DNA of 6,904 nucleotides. Source: an uncultured Cyanobium sp. (GTDB lineage Bacteria > Cyanobacteriota > Cyanobacteriia > PCC-6307 > Cyanobiaceae). The translations under genes were made by a program, and so were the position numbers. This document shows positions 1 through 6,595 of this stretch, one piece after another. The notes beneath the pieces were generated by a model. The model was given only the letters and a program-made list of their open reading frames with translations. It made no database searches and was not told where the DNA came from. How positions within the stretch are numbered: the first letter of the stretch is position 1; every line of letters begins with the position of its first letter. The stretch lies in assembly GCA_937919075.1 (NCBI GenBank), contig CALFOF010000198.1, positions 1-6,904 on the forward strand, written 5' to 3'.

Positions 1-1392
1 TGTGAACTGGGGGTCGTACTCCGCAACACGGCGGGGCATGCCGTTGAGGCCCAGCCAGTGCTGCGGGGCGAAGCAGAGGTTGAAGCCGATGAAGGTGAGC
101 GTGAAGTGCAGGCGGCCCATGTCTTCATTGAGCATGCGCCCCGTGAACTTCGGATACCAGTGATAGAGAGAGGCGAACACCACGAACACGGTGCCGCCAT
201 AGACGATGTAGTGGAAGTGGGCTACCACGAAGTAAGTGTCGTGGACGTGGATATCGAAGGGAACCTGAGCGAGTGCCACCCCGGTGATACCACCGAACAC
301 GAAGTGAACGATGAAGGCACAGGAGAACAGCATGGCGCTGTTGAGAGCGATCTTGCCGCCCCACAGCGTGGCCAGCCAGTTGAAAAACTTGATGCCGGTG
401 GGAACGGCGATGAAGGCCGTGGCGATCGTGAAGAACAGCCGCATCCAGGGCGGTGTTGCACTGGTGAACATGTGGTGGGCCCACACGATCAGCCCCAGAA
501 ACACGATGCCCAGAATTGAATACACCATGGTGGTGTAGCCGAACAAGGGCTTGCGGGCATGGACCGGCAGGATCTCACTGACCAGACCAAAGGCCGGCAG
601 CACCATGATGTAAACGGCTGGATGGGAATAGAACCAGAACAGATGCTGGTACACCACCGCGTTGCCGCCGAGAGCCGGGTTGAAGAAGCCGGTGTGGGCC
701 AGGATGTCGAAGCTGAGCAGCACCAATGTTCCCGCCAGCACAGGCGTGGCCAGCACCACCAGAAAGCTGGTGCCCAGCATGGCCCAGCAGTACATCGGCA
801 ACTGCATCATTTTCAGGCCAGGCCGGCGCATCTTCAGCACGGTGGCGATGAAGTTGATCCCACCGAAGATCGAGCTGCCACCCAGCAACAACACGCTCAG
901 GATCCACACCACCTGGCCAGCCGCCGGGGTGGTGAGGCTCAGGGGTGGGTAGGCGGTCCAGCCTGATTGGGAAGCGCCGGCAATGAAGTAGCTGGCAATC
1001 AGCAGGATGCCGGCGGGGGGAATCAACCAGAAGGCCACGGCGTTCAGCCGGGGAAAGGCCATGTCTCTGGCGCCCACATAAAAGGGGATCAGGTAATTCC
1101 CGAACGCCCCGTTCACCACTGGCACGATCCAGAGGAAGATCATCACCGTGCCGTGGAGGGTGAGCACCTCGTTGTAGGTGTCCCGCTGCAGAAAGTCCGA
1201 CATCGGACTGACCAGCTCAATGCGGATCATGCCGGCAAGGGCGCCGCCGATGAAATAAAAGATGAATCCGGTCACCAGGTATTGGAGCCCGATCACCTTG
1301 TGATCCAGGCTGAAACTCAGGTACCGCAGCCAACCCTCGGGTTGGAGGCTCGGCGGCGCTGAGCTGGTGGTGGGCGGCAGGGCCAGGGTCAT
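1..1392 (-). CDS. ctaD: cytochrome c oxidase subunit I (aa3-type, A2 class), 3' end cut by window edge
   Basis: Catalytic subunit of the respiratory terminal oxidase. It reduces oxygen to water at a heme a3-CuB site and pumps protons across the membrane. I translated 464 residues from the ATG at 1392-1390; the frame stays open to base 1, and since the family is usually about 550 residues, roughly the last 80-100 are missing. Visible residues: low-spin heme ligand H80 (in TLHGT), D-channel residues N99, D110 and N117 (GNY, then DMAFPRLN), CuB ligand H257 with cross-link tyrosine Y261, the CuB pair H306-H307, K-channel lysine K335, heme a3 ligand H392 and second low-spin ligand H394 (AHFHYI). 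The usual glutamate of GHPEVY is absent: the motif is YSHPAVY, the A2 signature. It lies 56 bases downstream of ctaC on the same strand, so probably co-transcribed. No Shine-Dalgarno is visible; the leader is pyrimidine-rich. Family identity is certain. Confidence 0.97.
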   Translation of the reverse strand, partial: MTLALPPTTSSAPPSLQPEGWLRYLSFSLDHKVIGLQYLVTGFIFYFIGGALAGMIRIELVSPMSDFLQRDTYNEVLTLHGTVMIFLWIVPVVNGAFGNYLIPFYVGARDMAFPRLNAVAFWLIPPAGILLIASYFIAGASQSGWTAYPPLSLTTPAAGQVVWILSVLLLGGSSIFGGINFIATVLKMRRPGLKMMQLPMYCWAMLGTSFLVVLATPVLAGTLVLLSFDILAHTGFFNPALGGNAVVYQHLFWFYSHPAVYIMVLPAFGLVSEILPVHARKPLFGYTTMVYSILGIVFLGLIVWAHHMFTSATPPWMRLFFTIATAFIAVPTGIKFFNWLATLWGGKIALNSAMLFSCAFIVHFVFGGITGVALAQVPFDIHVHDTYFVVAHFHYIVYGGTVFVVFASLYHWYPKFTGRMLNEDMGRLHFTLTFIGFNLCFAPQHWLGLNGMPRRVAEYDPQFT

Positions 1393-1448
1393 CGGACGGG
1401 GAAGCGTTTGGAGGGGAAAAGGGAGACGGGGAAGCAGGAGGCGGAAAT
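1393..1448 (-). promoter_or_regulatory. ctaC-ctaD intercistronic leader with two 11-base direct repeats
   Basis: This 56-base spacer precedes the ctaD start. Read on the coding (minus) strand, about 40 of the 48 bases nearest the ATG are C or T, and there is no purine-rich Shine-Dalgarno. The 11-mer GCTTCCCCGTC occurs twice on that strand (plus-strand positions 1425-1435 and 1395-1405), exactly 30 bases apart. The repeat is seen directly; any role in translation, RNA processing or protein binding is inference. Confidence 0.45.
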
Positions 1449-2366
1449 TCAGCCTGTCGCTGAAGGCCCCGACGCGGCACTGGCCACTGTGGCGGGCCGG
1501 TTCTGATCCAGCCAGGCGTCAAAGGCGTCGGGCTCATGCACCACCACGGTGGAGCGCATGCCGCCGTGATACGGACCGCACAGCTCTGCGCACACGATCG
1601 GATAGCTGCCGGCGCGGGTGGGCGTGAAGGTGAGGATCGTGGGTTGGCCGGGGATCACGTCCTGCTTGAGGCGAAATTCCGGCACCCAGAAGGCATGGAT
1701 CACATCGCGGGCCTCCATGCGCAGCTCCACCTGCTGGCCGGCTTTCACATGCAGCTCACCGCTGATGAAGTCGCCCTCGGGGTAGTGGAATAGAAAGGCG
1801 AACTGAAGCGCGGTGACATCCACCGGCAAGGCACCGCTGCTGCTGCCGGGAGAACTGCCGATGCCGCCCCAAGTGCGGACCTCGGCACCCTCTACAACGG
1901 AAGGCACGTTGGCCGCCATCACCATCCCCGGTGGCATGGGATCGCTGGATCCCGTTGCTGCTGATTCAATCGCCATGCCGCCGTGCATGGCGTGGGGGTC
2001 GCTGAGTGGAATCATGCCGCCCATGCGGTCGTAGATGTCGTAGCTGTAGATGCCAACAAACAGCACCACAATTGCTGGCACTGCCGTCCAGAAGATCTCC
2101 AGCTGAAGATTGCCTTCGACGGCAACGCCGTCGCCGAGATCGCCTTCCTTGCGGCGAAAACGAATCAAGCTATACAGAAGCAGCCCGAGAATACCGAGGA
2201 AAAGTATGGTTCCGATCACGAACAGCACGGTGAAGAGCTGGTCGTAGAGGGGGGCGTTCGAGCTGGCGGCAACCGGCAGCATGTTGACGTTCTGACCGAC
2301 CCAGAGGCCAATGAGGACAAGCAGCATCCCCACCACCAAGGTGACGATGGTTGAAGGAATCGGCAC
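1449..2366 (-). CDS. ctaC: cytochrome c oxidase subunit II (CuA subunit)
   Basis: Accepts electrons from cytochrome c6 or a similar carrier at the binuclear CuA centre and passes them to subunit I. The protein is 305 residues. Hydrophobic segments lie near 7-23 (anchor or signal), 43-68 and 92-108; the CuA cupredoxin domain covers about 180-278. All CuA ligands are present: H224 (DVIHAFW), C259, the E261 carbonyl, C263, H267 and M270 (CAELCGPYHGGM). A Met/His-rich linker (about 115-150) joins the second helical hairpin to the CuA domain. The electron-entry aromatic patch reads QFAFLFHYP (188-196), with Phe where mitochondrial enzymes have Trp. The start is GTG at 2366-2364; an in-frame TAG sits at 2393-2391 and the N-terminus from this GTG resembles cyanobacterial CtaC proteins as I remember them. 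A GGTGGTGAG stretch upstream is too distant to be a convincing ribosome site. First gene of the operon ctaC-ctaD. Confidence 0.97.
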   Translation of the reverse strand: MPIPSTIVTLVVGMLLVLIGLWVGQNVNMLPVAASSNAPLYDQLFTVLFVIGTILFLGILGLLLYSLIRFRRKEGDLGDGVAVEGNLQLEIFWTAVPAIVVLFVGIYSYDIYDRMGGMIPLSDPHAMHGGMAIESAATGSSDPMPPGMVMAANVPSVVEGAEVRTWGGIGSSPGSSSGALPVDVTALQFAFLFHYPEGDFISGELHVKAGQQVELRMEARDVIHAFWVPEFRLKQDVIPGQPTILTFTPTRAGSYPIVCAELCGPYHGGMRSTVVVHEPDAFDAWLDQNRPATVASAASGPSATG

Positions 2367-2517
2367 GAAGGAAGCCAGGCTCTCACCACCCTATGGGGAG
2401 CCGCCACAGCGGCGCTTGGCGAAGGTGGGAACAGCGAAACAAACGGAATGAGGCGTTAGGAATTCAACACAGAGCCACTGTTGCGACTCCACCACACCTG
2501 GTCTCGAAGCTCCAGAA
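2367..2517. promoter_or_regulatory. divergent intergenic region between ctaC and ctaA
   Basis: About 150 bases separate the oxidase operon (minus) from the heme A synthesis genes (plus), so both promoters should lie here or just inside the genes. I could not pick a convincing -35/-10 pair on either strand. One small hairpin is visible: GCCGC (2400-2404), loop CACA, GCGGC (2409-2413), which would fall in the 5' leader of the ctaC transcript. No tRNA or small gene is evident. Shared control of the two arms is inferred from the layout only. Confidence 0.4.
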
Positions 2518-3498
2518 GTGATCGCTAACTTGATCGCCATGAGGCGCGGATTGCTTTTTCTCACATCCCACCTGGTGGTGGCGCTAGTGGCCCTGGTGGC
2601 GATCGGGGGCGCCACACGGGTGATGGAAGCCGGTCTGGCCTGCCCCGATTGGCCGCTTTGTTATGGCAGCTTTCTGCCCGGCGGACGCATGAACCTCCAG
2701 GTCTTCCTGGAGTGGTTTCATCGGCTCGATGCCTTTCTGGTGGGAATCGCCCTGCTGGTGCTTGCCGGCTGGAGCGTGCTTCGGCGCCAGGTGCTGCCCT
2801 CTTGGCTCCCCTGGGCCAGCGGCGCCGCCCTGCTGCTGGTAGCCGTGCAGGGCCTGCTGGGTGCTCTCACCGTCACCCAATTGCTTCGTTTTGATGTGGT
2901 GACGGCCCATCTCGGCACCGCCTTGGTGCTGGTGGCCTTGCTCAGTGGCGTCCATCAGGGCCTCACCGCCCAGATCTCTTCCCCTGGCGCCAGCTCTGCC
3001 GCTGGCGGCACAGCTTTCACCCGCCCTTCATGTATGTGGGTGCGTGCAGCAGCCCTGGCCACGGCAATGGCCGCCCTGGCGGTCTTTGCTCAGGCGATTT
3101 CCGGTGCGCTGATGGCCACCCAGTGGGCGTCAGGCCGCTGCCTGAGCAGCGGCGAAGCCTGCGGCCTGCTGGCCACACACCGCCAACTGGCGGTGCCGGT
3201 GGCACTGGTGGTGGTGCTTGCCTGCAGCTTCACCCTGCTCACGCCGGCCACCCGCCAGCGCTCCTGGCCCTTCGCCCTCGCTGGGGTGCTGCTGGTGGTG
3301 CTGCAGGTGGTGCTGGGGGTGCTCACCCTGCGCCTCTCGCTGGCCGTTCCGCTCGTCACCGTGGGGCACCAGATCACCGCCGCCTTGCTGGTGGGCTTGC
3401 TCACCGGCCTGGCGGTGCGCAGCTGGAGCCTTGCACCAGCTCCGTTTTCAGCGGTCCAACCGCCCCGTTCTTCCACCTTGGAGAGTTGTCATGGTTAG
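2518..3498 (+). CDS. ctaA: heme A synthase (COX15/CtaA family)
   Basis: Integral membrane enzyme that oxidises the C8 methyl group of heme O to a formyl group, giving heme A for the oxidase encoded alongside. The product is 326 residues from GTG 2518, or 319 from ATG 2539; the later ATG begins close to where relatives begin ([14 protein letters not shown]), neither site has a good ribosome site, and the start is uncertain by 7 residues. About eight membrane helices are visible. Family landmarks: Cys pair C42/C48 (ACPDWPLC) in the first external loop, E65 and H68 (EWFHR), H131 (TAHLGT), a second Cys pair C208/C215, H221 (THRQL) and H284 (VGHQIT). The four histidines correspond to the heme ligands of the two pseudo-symmetric halves, as in Bacillus CtaA with both Cys pairs. 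Its stop overlaps the ctaB start by 8 bases, implying translational coupling. Confidence 0.95.
   Translation: MIANLIAMRRGLLFLTSHLVVALVALVAIGGATRVMEAGLACPDWPLCYGSFLPGGRMNLQVFLEWFHRLDAFLVGIALLVLAGWSVLRRQVLPSWLPWASGAALLLVAVQGLLGALTVTQLLRFDVVTAHLGTALVLVALLSGVHQGLTAQISSPGASSAAGGTAFTRPSCMWVRAAALATAMAALAVFAQAISGALMATQWASGRCLSSGEACGLLATHRQLAVPVALVVVLACSFTLLTPATRQRSWPFALAGVLLVVLQVVLGVLTLRLSLAVPLVTVGHQITAALLVGLLTGLAVRSWSLAPAPFSAVQPPRSSTLESCHG
3480..3485 (+). promoter_or_regulatory. ribosome binding site for ctaB
   Basis: GGAGAG lies 5 bases before the ATG at 3491, inside the end of ctaA. It is the clearest Shine-Dalgarno in the window and fixes the ctaB start at 3491, rather than any of the much earlier in-frame starts that would overlap ctaA extensively. 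Confidence 0.7.
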
Positions 3499-4579
3499 CG
3501 CCACCGCAGGGAGCGGCGCCTCCCCCACGCTCCCCCGCAGCGAGGCTGTTCCTTCCCGCGCCAAGGTCAAATTGCCGGCCTGGCTGGAGATCGCCAAACC
3601 GCGCCTGATTCCGCTGCTGCTGGCTACCACCCTCGGCGGCATGGCCCTGTCTGAAGGTTGGCCGCTGCCAGCCCCGCGCCTGGTCTGCACCCTGGGCGGC
3701 GGTGCCCTGGCCGCTGCCGCTGCCGGCGTGCTCAATTGCCTCTGGGAACAGGAGCTCGACGGTCGCATGGTCCGCACCAGTGGCCGGGCGCTGCCCTCTG
3801 GTCGGCTGTCACCCGCCACCGCCTTTTCGGTGGCTGTTTCGCTCACCTGCGTGGCGGCCGCCCTGCTGGTGAGCGGTGTGAACTGCCTGGCCGCCGGGCT
3901 CTCCCTGCTGGGACTGTGCAGCTACGTGCTGCTCTACACCGCCCTGCTCAAGCCGCGCACCTCTCAGAACATCGTGATCGGCGGGGTGGCCGGTGCCATT
4001 CCCCCCTTGGTGGGCGCTGCAGCTGCCACCGGCCATCTGGGCCTGAGCAGCTGGTGGCTGTTCAGCCTGGTGATGCTCTGGACTCCGGCACATTTCTGGG
4101 CGCTGGCCCTGTTGCTGCGCGAGGACTACCGCTCGGTGGGCATTCCGATGCTGCCGGTGGTCAAGGGCTCCCAGGTGACCGCCGAAGCGATCGTGCATTA
4201 CGCCCGCGCCACCGTGCTTGTGAGCGGTTTCGGCATCCTGGCCCTGCCCAGTGGTGGGCTCCTCTACGGCCTCCTGCTGCTGCCGTTCAACGGCCGCCTG
4301 CTGCAGATGGGCCGATCGTTGGCGGCATCGCCCGATGATCCGGTGCGGGCCAAGGGCTTGTTCCGCTGGTCGATCCTTTACCTGTTCGGGATCTGCCTGC
4401 TACTGCTGATCTGCCGCCTGCCCGCCGCCGCCGCCTTCTCCCACCAGGCCAGCGACCTGATCGGCTGGGCAACCGGCCTTGATGGATTGCCACTGTTCAA
4501 CGGCCTGAACGGGTTCCCGTCGCTGGGATTCCCGCAGCTGAGCGGTTTCCCGCTGCTGAATGTTGTGGGCAGCCGCTGA
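3491..4579 (+). CDS. ctaB: protoheme IX farnesyltransferase (heme O synthase)
   Basis: UbiA-family membrane prenyltransferase that transfers a farnesyl group from farnesyl diphosphate to the 2-vinyl of heme B, giving heme O for CtaA. The product is 362 residues. The open frame extends upstream to 3218, but that part is a shadow of ctaA; ATG 3491 has a good ribosome site and overlaps the ctaA stop (ATGGTTAG). After an N-terminal extension of about 30 residues comes [10 protein letters not shown] (35-44). The first prenyl-diphosphate motif is N82-x3-E86-x3-D90 followed by R95-T96, with Glu replacing the common first Asp. Then come QNIVIGG (159-165), TPAHFW (198-203) and the second acidic motif [17 protein letters not shown] (210-226). 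About eight to nine helices are visible. The C-terminus carries an extra tail of roughly 45 residues with repeated GFPxL units. Probable operon with ctaA; a putative terminator follows. Confidence 0.95.
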   Translation: MVSATAGSGASPTLPRSEAVPSRAKVKLPAWLEIAKPRLIPLLLATTLGGMALSEGWPLPAPRLVCTLGGGALAAAAAGVLNCLWEQELDGRMVRTSGRALPSGRLSPATAFSVAVSLTCVAAALLVSGVNCLAAGLSLLGLCSYVLLYTALLKPRTSQNIVIGGVAGAIPPLVGAAAATGHLGLSSWWLFSLVMLWTPAHFWALALLLREDYRSVGIPMLPVVKGSQVTAEAIVHYARATVLVSGFGILALPSGGLLYGLLLLPFNGRLLQMGRSLAASPDDPVRAKGLFRWSILYLFGICLLLLICRLPAAAAFSHQASDLIGWATGLDGLPLFNGLNGFPSLGFPQLSGFPLLNVVGSR

Positions 4580-4587
4580 TCCTCACC

Positions 4588-4613
4588 GGAGCCGCTTGAT
4601 GGGGCTCCTTTCT
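4588..4613 (+). terminator. putative rho-independent terminator after ctaB
   Basis: Nine bases after the ctaB stop is a perfect 6-bp GC-rich stem, GGAGCC (4588-4593) and GGCTCC (4603-4608), with a 9-base loop, followed by TTTCT. The T tract is short, so termination may be partial. The minus strand has no T run, so it would act only in the plus direction. It suggests the ABC exporter genes downstream are transcribed at least partly separately from ctaAB. Confidence 0.55.
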
Positions 4614-4654
4614 AGATTGGTTCTCCTTTCCAACGGGCGTGAGCCTGACCAGCG

Positions 4655-5674
4655 GTGCCAGACGCGGTGATCGAGCTGCAGCAACTCACCAAACGCTATG
4701 GCCCGGTGGAGGCGCTCCAGTCGCTCGACCTGAGCGTGCCCCGGGGTTGCCTCTATGGCTTGCTCGGTCCGAACGGAGCCGGCAAGACCACCGCCTTGCG
4801 CATCATCTGCACCCTGCTGGCCCCCGACAGCGGCCGGGTGATCGTGGCGGGCCACGATGCGCTGAAGCAACCGCGGCAGGTGCGGGAACTGCTGGGCTAT
4901 GTGGCCCAGGATGTGGCGATCGACAAGATCCTCACCGGCCGTGAGCTGCTCCAGCTGCAGGGTGCGCTGTACCACCAGCCCGCGCGCCTGCTGGCCCCAC
5001 GCATCGAGGAGCTGGTGGAGCGCATGGGCATGGGCGACTGGATCGACCGGCGCTGCGGCACCTATTCCGGCGGGATGCGCCGTCGCCTCGATCTGGCCTG
5101 CGGCCTGCTGCACAGCCCTGAGCTGCTCGTGCTCGACGAACCCACGGTGGGCCTCGACATCGAAAGCCGCGCCGCCATCTGGCAAGTGCTGCGCGAGCTG
5201 CGCCAGGCCGGCACCACGGTGCTGCTGAGCAGCCACTATCTGGAGGAAATCGATGCGCTCGCCGACCGTCTCGCCATCATTGATGGGGGGCGGGTAATCG
5301 CCGAAGGCAGCCCCAGCGCTCTCAAGGAGGCGCTTGGCGGCGACCGGGTCACGCTGCGGGTGCGTGAATTCAGCGATGAGCGGGAGGCCAGCCGCGTCAG
5401 CGAGGTGCTCCAGGCCTGTCCTGGCGTGCGGCAGGTGGTGGTGAACCGCGCCCAGGGCCATTCGCTCAACCTCGTGGTGGAACACGAGGGGGTGATCGAG
5501 CAGCTGCGTTGCCAGCTCGATGCCGCTGAACTGCCGGTCTTCTCGCTGGCCCAGAGCCAGGCCAGTCTTGATGATGTGTATCTGCAGGCCACCGGCCGCA
5601 CCCTGATGGACGCGGAGCTGGCGGTCGCCGGCAGCAGGGATGCCAAAGCCGAGCGCAAACAGGCCATGCGTTGA
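4655..5674 (+). CDS. ABC-2 type exporter, ATP-binding subunit (DrrA-like)
   Basis: Nucleotide-binding subunit that powers the permease encoded next. The product is 339 residues from GTG 4655; an in-frame TGA at 4646-4648 excludes an earlier start. Motifs in order: Walker [10 protein letters not shown] (38-46), Q-loop Q85, ABC signature YSGGMRRRL (137-145), Walker B LLVLDEP (157-163) with catalytic E162, D-loop region near 165-168, and H-switch H194 (LSSHYLEE). Residues from about 220 to 316 form the accessory domain typical of DrrA-type ATPases (DUF4162-like), ending in the characteristic [12 protein letters not shown] (303-314). This subfamily serves drug, lipid or polysaccharide exporters; the substrate cannot be read from the sequence. 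Cyanobacterial genomes often label this gene ccmA, but true cytochrome c CcmA is about 200 residues and lacks the C-terminal domain. Spaced 40 bases from the permease start. Confidence 0.93.
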   Translation: MPDAVIELQQLTKRYGPVEALQSLDLSVPRGCLYGLLGPNGAGKTTALRIICTLLAPDSGRVIVAGHDALKQPRQVRELLGYVAQDVAIDKILTGRELLQLQGALYHQPARLLAPRIEELVERMGMGDWIDRRCGTYSGGMRRRLDLACGLLHSPELLVLDEPTVGLDIESRAAIWQVLRELRQAGTTVLLSSHYLEEIDALADRLAIIDGGRVIAEGSPSALKEALGGDRVTLRVREFSDEREASRVSEVLQACPGVRQVVVNRAQGHSLNLVVEHEGVIEQLRCQLDAAELPVFSLAQSQASLDDVYLQATGRTLMDAELAVAGSRDAKAERKQAMR

Positions 5675-5714
5675 CCCACGCCCCCCTCTTTCCACCCTCC
5701 GTCTTCCTTCGGCC

Positions 5715-6587
5715 ATGACCAGCGCACCCACCCTCACCGCCCAGCCCCCGCTGCCGGCCCTGCCGGCTGCCAACCGTTCCGCCCTGGCGGATGTGACCCA
5801 GGAAACCCTGGCGCTCACCCGCAGGTTGTTCCTCCAGCTGGCACGCCGGCCCACCACCTTGGTGGCCGGCGTGCTGCAGCCGCTGATCTGGCTGGTGCTG
5901 TTCGGCGCCCTGTTCGCCAAGGCACCGGAAGGTCTGCTGCCCGATGGCATGAGCTACGGGCGCTTTCTCGGCGCGGGGGTGATCGTGTTCACGGCCTTCA
6001 GCGCCGCCCTCAATGCCGGCCTGCCGGTGATGTTCGACCGGGAATTCGGCTTTCTCAATCGGTTGCTGGTGGCACCGCTGCGCTCACGCAGCTCGATCGT
6101 GCTGGCTTCCGTGCTCTACATCACCAGCTTGAGCCTGGTCCAGAGCCTGGCGATCATGGGCACCGCCGCCTGGCTGGGCTATGGCTGGCCCGGCACCGCC
6201 GGGCTGGCGCTGGTGCTGGTCACCCTGCTGCTGCTGGTGTTCGCCGTCACGGCCATGAGCCTGGGGCTGGCCTTCGCGCTGCCCGGCCACATCGAGCTGA
6301 TCGCGGTGATCTTCGTGGCCAACCTGCCCCTGCTGTTCGCCAGCACGGCCCTGGCCCCGATTTCCTTCATGCCCACCTGGCTGGGCTGGCTTGCGGCCCT
6401 GAATCCCCTTACCTTCGCGATTGAACCCATTCGTGCGGCCTACGCAGGCCACCTCTCCCTCGGCGACGTGGTGCTGATCGCTCCTTACGGGGAGCTCACC
6501 GGCGCCACCTGCCTCGGCGTGTTGGCCCTCCTGGCGATCGGATTGTTCCTTCTGATCCGGCCGCTGCTGGATCGCAAACTCAGCTGA
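5715..6587 (+). CDS. ABC-2 type exporter, permease subunit (Ycf38-like)
   Basis: Membrane subunit of the exporter. I start it at ATG 5715, giving 290 residues. The frame is open back to an ATG at 5640, but that would overlap the ATPase gene by 35 bases and add a Pro/Arg-rich stretch encoded by a C/T-rich spacer. About six membrane segments are visible: near 50-69, 83-105, 128-152, 162-187, 193-215 and 262-283. The ABC-2 signature regions are the cytoplasmic loop DREFGFLNRLLVAPLRS (108-124) and the segment around NLPLLFAS...PTWLGWLAALNPLTF (203-234). This arrangement matches ABC-2 permeases including the plastid-encoded Ycf38 of red algae, which this resembles as I recall it. The substrate is unknown. 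Forms an operon with the preceding ATPase. No Shine-Dalgarno is visible before 5715. A strong inverted repeat lies in its early codons (5841-5874). Confidence 0.9.
   Translation: MTSAPTLTAQPPLPALPAANRSALADVTQETLALTRRLFLQLARRPTTLVAGVLQPLIWLVLFGALFAKAPEGLLPDGMSYGRFLGAGVIVFTAFSAALNAGLPVMFDREFGFLNRLLVAPLRSRSSIVLASVLYITSLSLVQSLAIMGTAAWLGYGWPGTAGLALVLVTLLLLVFAVTAMSLGLAFALPGHIELIAVIFVANLPLLFASTALAPISFMPTWLGWLAALNPLTFAIEPIRAAYAGHLSLGDVVLIAPYGELTGATCLGVLALLAIGLFLLIRPLLDRKLS
5841..5874. repeat. 34-base inverted repeat inside the permease gene
   Basis: Perfect 11-base arms GCACGCCGGCC (5841-5851) and GGCCGGCGTGC (5864-5874) flank a 12-base spacer that itself contains the small inverted pair ACC-TT-GGT (5856-5863 region). 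In RNA it would form a very stable hairpin. No T run follows, so it is not a standard terminator. It falls within codons about 43-54 and the encoded protein looks normal there. Confidence 0.6.
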
Positions 6588-6595
6588 GCCCCGCT

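Noticed and set aside
58..1362. A series of plus-strand open frames opposite ctaD (58-519, 559-966, 967-1362)
   Set aside because: They are antisense to a subunit I gene in which all metal ligands are intact. Their His/Gln/Glu-rich composition is typical of reverse-strand shadows of hydrophobic membrane proteins.
3218..3490. Upstream extension of the ctaB frame
   Set aside because: It lies wholly within ctaA in another frame, gives a Trp/Cys/Ser-rich nonsense-like peptide, and the ATG at 3491 has a clear ribosome site and the usual stop-start overlap.
4588..4613. Riboswitch or small RNA in the ctaB-ATPase gap
   Set aside because: The gap is only 75 bases and the single 6-bp hairpin followed by a short T run is better explained as a simple terminator.
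4655..5674. Naming the ATPase CcmA (heme exporter of cytochrome c maturation)
   Set aside because: The 339-residue length and the C-terminal DrrA-type domain ending in [12 protein letters not shown] do not fit CcmA, and no ccmB or ccmC is adjacent. The heme gene context alone is not enough.
5640..5714. Earlier ATG start for the permease
   Set aside because: It overlaps the ATPase gene and would be translated from a C/T-rich spacer into a Pro/Arg-rich leader unlike ABC-2 permeases. ATG 5715 gives a normal family length.
4583..5950. A 455-codon open frame on the minus strand opposite the ABC transporter genes
   Set aside because: It covers most of the ATPase gene and the start of the permease gene, both with full family motifs on the plus strand. 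Long antisense frames are common in GC-rich coding DNA, and the protein has no recognisable motif.
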